A program made the translations under genes and the position numbers. Below are positions 33,078 through 45,566 of a stretch of DNA of 64,000 nt, one piece after another; the first letter of the stretch is position 1, and every line of letters starts with the position of its first letter. Source of the stretch: Lepidurus packardi (Eukaryota; Arthropoda; Branchiopoda; Notostraca; Triopsidae); contig JAKZAN010000002.1 of assembly GCA_023053545.1 (NCBI GenBank), forward strand, positions 1,100,375 through 1,164,374, in the 5' to 3' direction. The notes beneath the pieces are model-generated. The model had not been told where the DNA came from. It searched no databases and saw nothing but the letters and a program-made list of their open reading frames with translations.

Positions 33078-33330
33078 TTCTTAAATTGGGGGGTTGAATG
33101 CAAATGGTAAAAGTAATGCGATTTTTAAATCAAAAATAAGAAAAATTATAGCCACAAGAAAAAAACGGAGAGAAACTGGAATGCGAGTATTAGCTGAAGG
33201 GTCGAATCCGCACTCAAAAGGAGATCTTTTTTTCTCGATCTCTGAATGTTTTTTTGATAACCCAGCTGCTCCAAATATTGTTATTACTACTACACTAAAA
33301 AATATAGCTGAAATTGAATATATAACTAAG
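33078..33330 (-). pseudogene. nad3: Numt: nad3
   Basis: The minus-strand reading gives [20 protein letters not shown] and [19 protein letters not shown], the conserved core of NADH dehydrogenase subunit 3. The upstream part reads [19 protein letters not shown]. It lies between trnG and the tRNA cluster, as in the ancestral order. Confidence 0.9.
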
Positions 33331-33397
33331 ATTACTTTTTCCGTAAAGACGGTCCTATTAATTGGAAGTCAATTATACAATATACTAAAAAAGTAAT
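33331..33397 (-). pseudogene. trnG: Numt: trnG (TCC)
   Basis: The acceptor stem ATTACTT/AAGTAAT pairs fully, and the anticodon arm ATTGAC-TTCC-AATTA gives anticodon TCC. It lies between nad3 and cox3. Confidence 0.8.
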
Positions 33398-33398
33398 C

Positions 33399-34104
33399 TT
33401 TAATAATTATCCCCCTCGTCAGTAAATCGAAATATAAGAAACAATCATACAACATCTACAAAATGTCAATATCAAGCAGCAGCTTCAAATCCAAAGTGGT
33501 GTTCATTTGAAAAGTGGTGGGCTAAGTGTCGTAGTAGACAAACTAATAAAAATCTAGTTCCAATAAAAACATGTAATCCATGAAATCCAGTAGCTACAAA
33601 AAATGAAGATCCGTAAATTCCATCAGCAATAGTGAACGGTGCTTCGATGTATTCAAAGGCTTGAAGTATAGTAAAGTAAACTCATAGGAAAACAGTTAGG
33701 GTTAAACCTTGCTTGCATTGGGAATAGTTATTTTCTATTAATCTATGGTGCACCCATGTAATTACAACCCCCGAGGCTAGTAAAATAGCTGTATCAGTAA
33801 AGGAATTTGAAATGGATTAAATGGTTGAATACCTGCTGGGGGCCAGCAAGCCCCCAATTCGGCGGCTGGAGCGAGTCTGCTATGAAAAAATGTTCAAAAT
33901 CCATAAAATTTAAATTATCCATTATCCTCCATTATCCTCCATTATCATCCATTATCATCCATTTAAATTATCCAATCCATAAAATTAAAATTATAAAATT
34001 ATAAAATATTAATTATAAAATTATAGCCCCTAGTGCACCCGGAATGGGTCATGGGCTTTGATCTACTAAATGATAGGGTTGATTTGTTTCTATTATCATT
34101 ATTG
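33399..34104 (-). pseudogene. cox3: Numt: cox3, with internal insertion
   Basis: The minus-strand reading starts with a methionine near 34104 (TNQPYHLVDQSPWP) and later gives [20 protein letters not shown] and YWHFVDVVWLF to the stop near 33400. Between about 33860 and 34020, cox3 sequence is replaced by AT-rich DNA with 12-bp repeats (CCATTATCCTCC), so part of the middle is lost. Confidence 0.92.
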
Positions 34105-34105
34105 T

Positions 34106-34610
34106 TTCTCAATAGAATATAGTGTACTTAGGATGGCAAATGCATAAACTTGAATTACAGCTACTGCTGATTCTAAGGTTTGGAGTAATATTTGAGTTGA
34201 AATTAATAGGGTTACGATTAAACTTGAATTATTAGGTCCTTGGTTTCCTAGACGGGTTCATAATAAATGCCCCGCAATTATGTTTGCAGCTAGACGGACT
34301 GCTAATGTCCCGGGCCGAATTAAATTTCTAATCGTTTCAATGCATACTATAAAAGGTATGAGGATAGAAGAAGTACCTTTTGGTACTAGATGAGCAAATA
34401 TATATTGTGTGTGGTTAATTCATCGGTAGCATATAAATCTAATTCATAGAGGAAGTGATAAAGCTAATGTTATAGAAAGGTGACTTGTACTAGTAAAACT
34501 ATATGGGAATAACCCTAAAAAATGATTAAACATAATAAAATAAATAAACTAATAAATATTAGAGTTCTTCCTATCGAATGAAAATTTAATAAGGTTTTAA
34601 ATTCAGTGAA
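34106..34610 (-). pseudogene. atp6: Numt: atp6, 5' end lost at LINE insertion
   Basis: The minus-strand reading includes TEFKTLLNFHSIGRTLIF, then [20 protein letters not shown] and ending [14 protein letters not shown] with a stop that abuts the cox3 start. One frame break lies near 34525. About the first 60 codons expected for atp6 are missing at the LINE junction. Confidence 0.9.
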
Positions 34611-37581
34611 GAGGGAGTGTATTATTTGTGATCACACAAAATGGGTTCGTCTGGGGATTAATCAGACAATATATGGCAAGAATATAAACATTAAAAATGA
34701 TCTTATTCAATTTAAGGGTAAGCCTAAAGAAATTGAGGGGTCAAACACGGAAAATAGGCGACACACGGCAGGCACCGATACTTTACTCCGGACTATATGG
34801 GAGAGACGTAAACATCTGAGCCCACGCATAGTACTCACAGGCGATTTCAATGCCCACCACTGGTGTTGGGAGAACAAATCGCCAGACGAGGCAGGCAACC
34901 TCTTGACTGACTTCGCACACAGACATAACTTTGACTTATTAAACAAATGGGACACTCCAACCTTTAAAAACGAAAGAGGACACTGCTCCACATTGGACTT
35001 GACTTTTGCGACGCCCCAAATTCTCACACAAGTTAAACACCACCTGATAAACGACGACAATTTTGTGAACGAATCGAACCACGCCGCAACAGCCATAGAC
35101 TTCCTTTCACATAGTAAAGCACCTTCTGTACACGCTTGGAACTACCACAAAGCTAACTGGCTGCAACTGAACACAGACTTGGCTTCAGACATCTTCAAAA
35201 TTGTCTCAGTTCTTTCTGACTTACATACTCCACAAGACATTGACGCAGCCACATGCTGCCTAACCAGACTAATCACGCGTGCCATGCAGCGTAACATCCC
35301 AAAACGGAAAATCGGGAACAAGACGAACCCTTGGTGGAACTCTAATCTGATATCCTTGCGAAAGCAAACTGCCAGCTTACATAGACTTCACCAGGTCTCG
35401 CAAACTCCAAGCAGCGAGCAAAACTGGAAAAGAGCAAGAAACCAGTACAGAGCGGAAGTTCGAAAGACTCGAGAACAATATTGGAACAACAAACTACTAA
35501 CACCGGACAATCGTGTGCTATGGAATTGGGAAAGGAACCTCCGCCAAACAACATCGAAAGCATGCCTAGATCAACTCCAGAACAAAGACGGAATCCCTTT
35601 TACCGAACCAGTGGATACATTAAATTTCTTAGCTACTGACTTAATCAACGGACAGCCACACATACCTGTTACCTTCACTCCTGCACGACCTTACAAAGTC
35701 CTCAGAAATCCAGCCCTCCCGTTTACCCTGAGCGAAATTCAAGGTATCCAGGAGCATATCCCACTTTAAAAGCAGCCGGCCATGATGACATTCAATCCAT
35801 CGTCATCAAACATATATGGAACACAATCGACAAGACCATCCTGCGAATTTACAATGCATCCCTCACTATTGGTTACTTTCCAACTATCTGGAAACGTGCA
35901 AAAGTCATCCCTATTCCAAAACCAAACATAAAGGACTACACATCTATTAAGAGTTTTCGTCCCATTGCATTACTTCCTATCCTAGGGAAAATGCTTGAAA
36001 AAGCTATTTCCCAAAGACTCTCCGACTCTTTAGAAAAGGGCAAACTTCTAAACAACTTCCAATGGGGCTTTAGACCCTCCCGATCGACCACCGACGCACT
36101 AGTATCACTTAGTGACTCCATCCTCAATGGCTTCGATAAACGGAAAGTTACAACGGCACTACTGCTAGACATAAAAGGAGCCTTTGACAATGTGAATCAT
36201 GATAAGCTTATACAAATCGTACGAAAAAAAGACGTCAAATCTCAATATACTAAGCTCATTAGCAGTTTCTTGACCAATAGAGATGCGTATACTTTCCAAT
36301 GGATCTGCGAGTGATTTAGTCACTCTTCCAAAAGGAGTACCACAAGGATCCCCCCTGTCCCCTCTCCTATTCTTATTATACATCGATGGCGCCCTACAAA
36401 TTATCAAAGGGAAACGAGTTAAAATCATTGCCTTTGCAGACGACCTCCTCCTGCACACGTCTGGCTCTTAGGGTAAAGTTAACACTAAACTGCTAGCAAA
36501 TTCCCTAAAAGCACTAACGTTGTGGAGCAACCACTGCCAGTTGGAATTCAGCACTGAAAAAACTGAACTGATTCATTTCAGCAGGAAACGGACACCCGAC
36601 TTTACCCCGTTAACCTGGCAAAACACCACGATACTTCCGAGCGATTCCGTACGATATTTGGGTTTAATTTTAGATAAGAAGCTTGACTGGTCAGCCCATG
36701 TAAGATCCCTAGCAGCAGCTATAAACAAGTCACTTCATCGTATTCGCACTATTGCTAAGCAAAACAGAACTATCTCGTGTAGTCAACTAAAGACGCTCAT
36801 TTCGGCGACAGTTTACTCCAAGCTACTGTACGCATCCCCAGCCTGGTTTAACATTACTCCAACATCCTTACGACCACTCTCCTCGATCCATCGGCAAGCC
36901 CTATTAGCAATCACTGGAGCACTCAAAACTACTCCGACATCAACATTAGAAGTTGAAACCGACATCTTACCGCTAAAACTCTTCATCAAAGAATCTGGAC
37001 TTCGCTACGTATCTTCCAGACTAGGAACGGAACGACTGGCACAGACAGGAAACAAGACCAAACGGTACATCACAAACTCAAACAGACTTATCGACTTGAC
37101 CAAGACCACTTTCGAGACTACTGACTATATCCCCAAAGTCTCTCACCAAACTATACACAAAACTCTGATCACTGAATGGACAAAAGAATGGGAAAGTCTT
37201 CCTTCAGCAATTCATCTGAAGCACCTTGGAGTTAAGCCTGGCTTAAAACCAATTATAAAAACAAAACACCCCAGAAACATCGTATCGTCTCTTATACAGG
37301 TCCGCTCTACCCACTACCCAACGTTGAGCTATTTGCAAAGAATCAAACGTTCGCTTACAAATTCCTGCCCTTGCCCAGATCATGCCGTCCAAGACTTACA
37401 CCATGTTTTTATACATTGCCGATGGCTCAACAAATATCGAGCAAAACTGATTAGAGCTCACAGTTCTCTCAAATTGCACTTCAATCCGTTGAACTTTCTC
37501 ACCAACCCAAAACTTTTCCCTGCTGTTAAACTCTTTCTTTCCGGGACCAAACGGACTTTCTGCACCTCAACCTCCCAATAA
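34611..37581 (+). pseudogene. LINE endonuclease/reverse transcriptase, frameshifted
   Basis: Open pieces are 34611-35769, about 35770-36314, 36283-36471 and 36472-37581. They encode, in order, the endonuclease C-terminal half, the RT fingers and palm up to the KGAFDNV motif, the palm with PQGSPLSP and FADD, and the thumb plus a CxC-H-C tail. The stop at 36469-36471 is a single in-frame codon; the others are frame shifts. The endonuclease N-terminus is missing. Confidence 0.85.
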
Positions 37582-37745
37582 CACGGAAACATATTACTTG
37601 ATACTGCTCCTCCTACTCTTACCCCTACCCACTTCCCTATCCCCCCCCTAATTTGTTATAAAGTTTTTAAGACTAAATCATGTAAATGATTTGACAATAA
37701 ACAAGTCAGGCAACAGGCTTTCAGCCTACGCCCGCAATTCAATTA
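34611..37745 (+). mobile_element. Decayed non-LTR retrotransposon inside the numt
   Basis: The element is truncated at its 5' end and splits atp6 from atp8. It has an endonuclease remnant (IVLTGDFNAHHWCWENKSP, HCSTLDLTFA), RT motifs (SFRPIALLPILGKMLEKAIS, FRPSRSTTDALVSLS, LLLDIKGAFDNVNHDKL, GVPQGSPLSPLLFLLYIDGA, IAFADDLLL) and a C-terminal zinc-type tail (CPCPDHAVQDLHHVFIHCRW). The motifs fit the Jockey/I-like LINE groups. It is disrupted at about 35768, 36300 and 36469. No clear poly-A or target duplication was found. Confidence 0.85.
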
Positions 37746-37791
37746 AAAAAAAAGCAAACCTAGTCAATTTAGAGGGGCTATTTGTGGAATC
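37746..37791 (-). pseudogene. atp8: Numt: atp8 start, truncated
   Basis: Directly after trnD the minus strand reads IPQIAPLNWLGLLFF, the start of ATP synthase subunit 8. The remainder is lost at the LINE junction. Confidence 0.75.
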
Positions 37792-37856
37792 AGATATCGT
37801 CTTTAATAGACTACTTAAGCTTGACAAGCTTAAGTTTTTATTTAAACTAGATTTCT
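37792..37856 (-). pseudogene. trnD: Numt: trnD (GTC)
   Basis: The arm CTTAAGCTT-GTC-AAGCTTAAG gives anticodon GTC and the acceptor AGAAATC pairs with GATATCT apart from one mismatch. It lies between trnK and atp8. Confidence 0.85.
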
Positions 37857-37926
37857 TCATAAGAAACAACCGTGATTTGTTATATTTGAGTTTAAGAGAC
37901 TCATGCTTCCTTTCAGCCATCTTATG
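37857..37926 (-). pseudogene. trnK: Numt: trnK (CTT)
   Basis: The minus strand reads CATAAGATGGCTGAAAG ... GTCTCTTAAAC ... TTTCTTATGA, with full acceptor pairing and anticodon CTT. It follows cox2, the ancestral position. Confidence 0.88.
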
Positions 37927-38578
37927 TTAATTAGAAGAGATTCAATGCCGAAAATTTTTTGTGTTAATACTCTCAATTATAATAGGTATAAAGCTGTGGT
38001 TGGCTCCACAAATTTCTGAACACTGCCCAAAAACAATCCTGGTCGATTAATAAATAGACTGAGTTGATTTAGTCGTCCCGGGATGGCATCTACTTTAACT
38101 CCCAAGGAGGGAATGGTTCAAGAGTGTAAAACATCAGCTGCACTTACTAACAGACGAATTTGAGTATTAAAGGGTACTACTAATCGATTGTCGACGCCTA
38201 ACAAGCGGAAGTCATTCAATAGTAAATCTTGAGTGGGGGTTATGTAGGAGTCGAACTCAATGCCAGTAAAATCTGAGTACTCATATCTTCAATATCATTG
38301 ATGAACTATGGCTTAATAGTTAAAGAGGGTTCATTTAATTCGTCCAGTAAATATAAAAGTCGTAAAGAAGGGAGGTCAATAGAAATTAAAATTAAAGCTG
38401 GGAATACAGTTCAGATGATTTCAACTAATTGGCCGTCTAATAAATATCGATTAGTGAAAGAGTTAAATATTAGTCTTCTTATAATGTAATACAATAAAAT
38501 AGTGATAAGGATTAACACTAATATTGCGTGGTCATGAAAGAAAATTAATTGTTCTATTAAAGGTGAAGCACCCGGTCC
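37927..38578 (-). pseudogene. cox2: Numt: cox2
   Basis: The minus-strand reading includes [54 protein letters not shown], the copper-site region [16 protein letters not shown] and the C-terminus ESINTKNF. One frame break lies near 38310, just before the HQWYW motif. The N-terminal dozen residues are lost at the numt edge. Confidence 0.93.
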
Positions 38579-38707
38579 AGTCCAGTTGAAATGCTACCCG
38601 GTCTAGCCAATCCGACACTATGACAAAGGCGTCATAAGCAAATGGAAATGTAGTTTAAAATGGAATAGTGAGGAGAATAAAAGTGAGAAGCTATGCTAAG
38701 TCAATAA

Positions 38708-39157
38708 CTAAAGCAGGGAACGTGTTCCGATGGAATCCGGAAGCAAATCGAAGTTGCAGGGATGACTCAGAAAGGAAGAAATTGCCTTAAATAACAATTT
38801 TAGTGTGTGACCTGGGACACAGCTAGACAAAATATCTGACAACAAGATCTGCCCTTTGTTTATGACAGTCCGTCGCTTGACCGTCGAACTGGTATGCCTG
38901 GATGGGAGCGGCTGCTGCCTGTCCTCGTGGAGGCTGGAACCAGAAGTCCAGCGATGGTCTATTATGTCAGAAAACTGGGCAGAAAACTGACTCCGACGAC
39001 TGACAGTTAGGCAAAGGGTACCTTTTGCATGGATCCCCTTGAGAAGATGTGAGGGATTTAGTCGAAAGTACGGGCTGACAAACCCAAGGGCATTATAAAG
39101 ATTAGAAATTCTGTTCAAAGCGACTCGTTTTGAATAGGGGAACGACAATTGATACAA
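38708..39157 (-). pseudogene. BEL/Pao-like reverse transcriptase fragment (tentative)
   Basis: The frame includes SKRVALNRISNLYNALGFVS, which aligns with TKRILLKQISSIFDPLGYLS in the BEL polyprotein at 1-2898, the conserved region after the RT. The remainder is too diverged to assign. No LTR is seen nearby. Confidence 0.4.
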
Positions 39158-39160
39158 AAA

Positions 39161-40374
39161 TCACCAAGTCTCAGGGGTGAAAGAAAAAAGAATCAGACTT
39201 GCGGTGCCATCGAAGTCCGAGGACCTTTGAAGGACTGTTCGCAGTTAAGTCTCGCCCAGTCGCAGGAGAAGATGGGTTTTCAGTGGTCAAGAGATGGCGT
39301 TACAAGCATGCGTCTAAGCAGGTCCATTTACGAAGATTCATGCCGGCTTTCGCAAAAATCTTTCGCCGTGTCACGGAACACCTAGGTACAGATTCTATTA
39401 GTAACACTGCTAATAGCTCATGTTTGGGACGTGAGCCTAAAAGTTTAAACCCCACCTCCCTAATAACCGTTGATTTCTTAAAATTTACGCAAGAAACCCT
39501 GTTTCTAAGCAACTTGGCGGCTATCTCTTTCACTAGACTCCTATTTCTTATATGTCTAAGGATGCACACAAAAATCCCTACGCTTTGCGAGGAAAGAGGA
39601 GGTGCCGTAATAGGCATAAGCCTACGCGGCTAAGCCAATGATTAAATGGACATAAGAACGAGACATTTTATTCCCATTACAATCAATGCATTACTTTTAA
39701 ATTCATTACTTTCAATGTTTTAAAGATTCTAACTTCCTTCACACAGTATCGTGAAACGCTACGTTCGAGGTTTTGTCCTTGAATCGTAACGAAGGGATTG
39801 AAAGTTGGTTGATATATATGTATCTACTCCGGATAAACGCAATGGAATATTGGCGTGTCAGGGGCATTCACACGCCAAAGTCCCACGACACCTCTAAAAG
39901 ATTGACTTGCTAACCAGGATTTCTCTACCTCTACCTTGTATCTCATTTAATAATGAGAATTACAGCCAACTAACGAAACTAGAACACAATTCTCCTCCGC
40001 TGGGCTAGACGACTGGGCTGAGGTAACGAATACTACATGGACGCCATGAATATGTGTCGCGAAATTCACCCTACCATGTCTGACTACGACAAGGGTTTTC
40101 CAACCAGCCTTAGCGGAACCCCTATCCCGTTTCGATATGCAGACCTGTGAAAAGTTTCTGGAAGAAGCCAACCTTCTGGAGTTCATTCAAGAAAGAAGCA
40201 GGTCTCGCAATCGCCTTGGACCAGTGTCAAGAGGAATGAAGAGTCTAATGTAAGGCAGGCCGCAATAGTTGGTGTGAACACGTGAGGACAAAGCCCACCT
40301 ACCTTTATTGTACCAGTTAAGCCTCGAAGGCCGACGAGCTCTTCTGAATCCAGCGTCATCGCGGAGGCCCTGAG
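39161..40374. other. Intergenic, probable retroelement debris
   Basis: Several short frames are open on both strands, but none shows a domain I recognise. A short hairpin TAGGCATAAGCCTA lies at 39612. Confidence 0.4.
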
Positions 40375-41330
40375 GTAGCTTGCCGGGGAGTTTCAGCCGT
40401 TTCTGCCAGAAACCAGGGCACATTGCACGTTACTGTGCCAACCCTGAGTCCAGGGAGCGTGGTCAGGATCACAAGGGAATCGGGAAGGGAAAGGGGGATA
40501 AAGAATCCCAGAGCAGAGACTCCGGAGAGCGGAGTCGCCCAAGCCATTGAACTCCCCCTCCTATGTGCGTTTTGCCCCAACCTCGTTAGAGAGAAAGTAA
40601 TTTGTAATGGAGTTGAAGCGGTAGCCGTTATCAACACTGGTGCGGCCATGAGCGTAGTTTCTGAAGATTGGGCCCTACGTAACCAGGAGCAGTTGGTAAA
40701 CCGGGAAGGACCGGAGATGGCCGTGGCTAATGGAGAACGAGCTTAGATACGAGGTGACGTGTGGCTTGCGGTTCGACTCGCAGGATAAGAGGTGTATACG
40801 AAAGCCGTTGTCTTTAACAACGGTTCGGCAGAGCTGATCGTAGGTAACGACTTGCTTAGGCAACTGGGTGAGGTGATCTTCCGATATAGGGATGATGGTT
40901 TTACCCTAGCGGGCTATCGGGAAAATGAGGCCCATCGGAGATAACTCAACCAACATAATTGCACAGGACGCATGTTTGCTAAAGAGAGAGAAAAACAAGG
41001 ATGGGAATGCTCAATGTCACCGAGAAGCTCGATGAAACCAGGGAGATTAAAGCCGATCGAAAGACGAGTGTACAAAGAAGAATGGAGTTGCCAGTTATCC
41101 TTTCCAACGAAGAAAGCGAAGTAATTGGAAAGGTAGAAATTCACGAGGAACACACATTGCGGCAAGGTAGGAGAACGAAGGCTAAAATGGTAAGGGCGAC
41201 AGAGAAAATTACGAGTATAGTACGAGAGCTTGAAGATCAAATTGAGAATGCAGCCCCAGCTGGCTACGCTATAACATCTCCCGGAACACAGCACTTGCTC
41301 AACCAGAGACACCACTGCATGACGTAGTGG
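40375..41330 (+). pseudogene. Gypsy-like gag knuckle and protease remnant
   Basis: Near 40395 the reading SRFCQKPGHIARYCANPE is a CCHC knuckle with its first cysteine changed to serine. Near 40600 VICNGVEAVAVINTGAAMSV is a retropepsin active-site region in which the usual DTGA is NTGA. Downstream TKAVVFNNGSAELIVGNDLL fits the protease C-terminus. A Lys/Glu-rich stretch (41001-41327) may be the linker before RT. Stops and frame changes separate the pieces. Confidence 0.65.
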
Positions 41331-44300
41331 AAGTCCCGTTTCGATCCTAGATTCAAATTTTCCCAGGATGGGCTATTTTTGAAATCTCTAACGAAGGTTA
41401 AGTTGTCCACATCCTGAACTTTAAACAGTAGTTGTTGCGGGAATTTGAAAGAAGATTTAAAAAAAATTAATATGGAGTTAGAAGCTGGCAATACCAAGTA
41501 GTTTAGCTTCCACGTCTATTTGGAAAGTTATTTTCTAACTGTTCTACATATTACTTGATGAATCCTGAATTTTATTAGCATTAATTAATTTAATCGAATC
41601 ACTTTTGATTTATTTGAATTAATTTACAACAAGTTATAACCATTGAATTAGACAATGTAACTGAAAATAGTATGTGCCAAATGAGCTAATTATAGTTAAA
41701 TTCGCCCATAGAACGTTTCTAATCAACTAGAAGTACTTAATATTAGAGGGGAAAACGAAGACGTACCGAATAGACATGCAATACGGGTTTGTATCAGTAG
41801 AGCCAACATTATTTCAGAGTGAAATTAAGAGTGAATATTAAGCACAGTCCAGTATGAAACGTCCAGTATGAAACGGCAGCAATTTTACTCACATTGAAGT
41901 CTACACAGCGAATATAATTTTTTACCTATGGTGTATTTTTAATTGCATTGCGAGCCAGGTATAAACCGGGCAAAAAAAATTTAGTTCAGACTCATCATTT
42001 GCTCCCCTCCACGGAAATCTTTAGTAAAAGGCGAAAGATTTATCCGTTTGTTGAAGGGAAGCCAGAGTTAACTCAAACAGTTTCTACTACGAACTACACT
42101 GCTGCCTTCGATTTATACATCAATGAGTACCTATCTAAAAATTTACTCTTGTTATAAATTTTACTTAAAAGCAAATAGAATAACTCTTTTACATTTAAAT
42201 AGTTTAGATATGGCAAAATCCTATTCACAACTCAGATTATAATTTAACCGTTCAACTGGCTCTTAAATTAGAATGAATGGCTACCGATCTCGTACACACT
42301 TGTTGGCCATTATAAGGTTCGTCATGCACCGCACGGTGACACCTAGGGGAGAAAATGTAAACTTCTTCTCCAATATTCGCGTTATAATTTCAAACGGACA
42401 GCATTAACAGTATATATAGAATTGCTACAATGTATGTGTTGATAGTTTATGGACACTATATAAATGGATTTCTTGATTGATTATGGATATTATAATAGTT
42501 TCATATAGATATTCAATAGACATTCAAAGCAGAATATTGTCAAAAATAGCCCAAGCTGCACCGATCCTCAAAAGTCTGATTTCATTCCTTTCATCTTGGA
42601 TTTTATTATCAGGCCCACCTTCCCCTCCGTTTTTTGTGACTCCTTAAACGTCCATATAGCCTACACTCGGGCTTGTCTTTTCGCTTTAACAATCAAACTG
42701 TCAGTCGATTCCTTCGATTCACATTTCAGTTTGGATGACACGTATTCCATTCTGTCTCGCATTGTAAAGAAAACATTGGGCGGAGTAAATGGGCTAATTT
42801 TCTCAACAAAGCAAAAACGTCCACACTAGAATAAACATGACGTTTAGGACAACCGTCTAGTGTAGTGCCGACTCATTCAATCTTGAGTTGGTTTTGTTTG
42901 CTTTGGAGTTATTTGAATTTACTTGAGTTACTTGCAATTTATTTGTTTTAATTTTATTTATTTTGTTTCGCTCCAGGTATGCTTGGGTTTATTTTGCATT
43001 CAGTAACTTGTTTGCTTTCGTATTATTTGAATTAACTTAAATTACTCTCAATCTGCAGCTTCAACTAATTGTCAACTAATTGACAAGATTTTGCTACAGT
43101 CTCAACTGTTCCATAAATGACAGAGCAACTTTTTCACATCACAGTTAAGTTAGCTTAGGTTAAGTTAGATTAAGTTAAATAAGGGTAGGACTCCCCCCCT
43201 CCTTCCCTCAAGAACGTAGTTCTCAAACTCCATTCCCCTCCCATGCTCCCGAAGCGCATGTTTTTTAAGTAAAGGGTGAGATCGCCAGGTAGAAGCATGT
43301 ACTGGTTGAAAACACGGAAACATCTCCCGAAATGCGTCAGTTAGTTATGTGGTGCAGTTTACTTGATTTACGCTCTACAATCCGCGTGTTTTTTGCCCAG
43401 CAGTAAAAACAAAGATCAAAGAAAGTTCGCAACTGACTCTCGAAAACCATATATTTGCGTTCTTCGTTTCTTTAATCAAAAGGTGGAATTGGAGAGCTAG
43501 CTTGTAAATACGTGCTTTATAAAGACTATCGATCCTCAATTACTGCAATAAAGAACAAAGCTGTATCTCCAATGGAATCCAAGAAGCTGAGCCTAAAAGA
43601 CCAGAGAATAACTGCCAAACCCCCCAAAAAGATCCAAGAATCGGTCATATCACATTTATTGATCGACATGGGACAGCTGAATGAGTGGCTATCTTTCATT
43701 AGGGCCTCCACAACGGTATAGGACTCAATTACTTATTACAAATACCCCATGTAAGCGTTTTTATGCCCGTTTATATGCAGTAGTTGAGCTTCGATTAGAA
43801 ACGTCGCCTTCGCAGCCACCACTGTCACCATCTCCAGATTCGTCTAGTTTCATGACTTGGGTGCGTCTTCCCTTCGGACACGATCAGATTACGTCGGATG
43901 GTCCATCCCCTTCCTGAACTTCGGCTATCTGCATCCTCGGCATTGCTGCTTTACATATAGGCGTTGACCGTTTCGAAATCGAATTGGATCTGAAATTAAA
44001 TGGAGCACCGGGATTTCTCAGCAAGCCAATCACCGACCAAGCCAATCACCCAGCAAGCCCATACAACACACGACGCAATCCGACGTTAAATTGAACGGTA
44101 GCACGTTTCACAGTATGTAGGTTTCAAACCTTTATAGTGTGTAGATAGTATTCTGTGCCTATGACGAATGCCCGAAGCAGGAGAAGAGGGAGAAGAATGG
44201 AGCGACTTTTCTTTTTTTCGAAAGTGGAGAAAAGGAAGGAATTCCCCCAGAAAACAAAAGAAGCTAAATGGGCACCCCTTCGACCTTGAGATACTGATAA

Positions 44301-45566
44301 CGCACTGATAACGCAACTGATAACGCACTGAGTGTGGAAGAGGTACGGGGGAGTCCTTTTTCCACGTTCTTTTTCGTTGACCTTGAAAAGAGTGCTATAG
44401 TACAGGAGGCCCTTTAAATGCCTTCATTGAAAAAACAAGCCTATGCCATAGGGTTCTTGGTCGTATTTTGTATATGTGTGTGGTCCAACCTATAGATGAT
44501 GTAGGATCCGATAGAGATGATTAGCTAAAATTAACTGTGTTCACTTTCCGCACATAAATGGGCTTTTTAAGTCCTATGTGCACGTGACTTTATGGGAACG
44601 TGAATAAACCGCGGAATTGTACAGTACTGAACAAAACAACTGTTCGGGGCAAACCACATACGTCTAAGTAAGCCTCGTTAGGCTGGTTTACCTTCATTAA
44701 AGATATGCCTTCATTGAAGGGAAATCAGCCAAGAGAGGCCGAATTAAACCTCTTTGACTTTCCCTGAACAGTTTTTTTTTGCTCAGTACTGTACTTCAAG
44801 TTGCATTCCCGCTTTTTCCAGAAGCTCTGTTTTTTCACCAATGAATTTGAAGTCATGATTGTCGATTCTGACGATAAAAAAGAAGTTCCCTCTATGGATT
44901 CACTAGATTTCATCTGAAGATACCATATACGTACAGGAACGAACTTATGCATCGTTTGTATGGAGTTTCAAAATTGACCAATCACAGCGCTTATCTCCTG
45001 TTTATACAAGTTTTTACATTCCTTGCCTACTTCTGAAAGCAAGCATTTTCTTTGCTTTCATCTTTTGTTTGTCAGGGAAAGGGAAAGCACTTAATTGACT
45101 GACTGTGCTCCTTTAATTAACTGGAGAGTTTAGAAGGGACTTATTGAGAACCCTACCTGAACGTAGAAGTAGGCAAGAATTGTAAAAACAAAACCTAATC
45201 AAACGGCCCTTGATTGTTAACAAAATACGTAAAGGACGGGAACCACAATATAGAGGTTTACACAGTATGGTAACAAGGGTATCCTTCCAATGTTAAGGTT
45301 TTCTGACAAATCTCTCGGTCCCAAGAGGATGTGAGGGTACGAAGGCTTATATGGGGGATGGATTCCCAGACTGTGCCCATGTACCCCCATGTAGGCATTC
45401 CTAATCTACTAGAAAAGGGTTCGAGAAGAGAACAAAACATTCAGAAAACGGGGGACTGGTGACCTTTCTCTCGGGCACTCTAGGGAGTTTTGGGCTGACG
45501 TAGGGTCCTACCGGCAACGCGCGCATTTGAAAGTGTTTTCGGAAAAATGCCTATGCTATTTTTTGT
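41331..45566. other. Large intergenic region, no gene recognised
   Basis: AT-rich DNA without a convincing coding frame. Minor features are a degenerate TTAGGTTAAG-like stretch at 43142-43185 and a short tandem CTGATAACGCA repeat at 44290-44330. The segment 44690-44760 (CTTCATTGAAGGGAAATCAG ... GAGAGGCC) resembles 27610-27645. Confidence 0.4.

Noticed and set aside
37691..37930. 79-residue plus-strand frame between the LINE and cox2
   Set aside because: It is antisense to mitochondrial trnK, trnD and atp8 sequence.
39149..39633. Overlapping open frames of about 80-145 residues
   Set aside because: No domain, no homologous partner in the window, and competing frames on both strands.
42596..42829. 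77-residue plus-strand frame
   Set aside because: Short, isolated, and without a recognised motif or splice support.
43142..43185. TTAGGTTAAG-like stretch as interstitial telomere repeat
   Set aside because: The units vary and never give consecutive TTAGG repeats.
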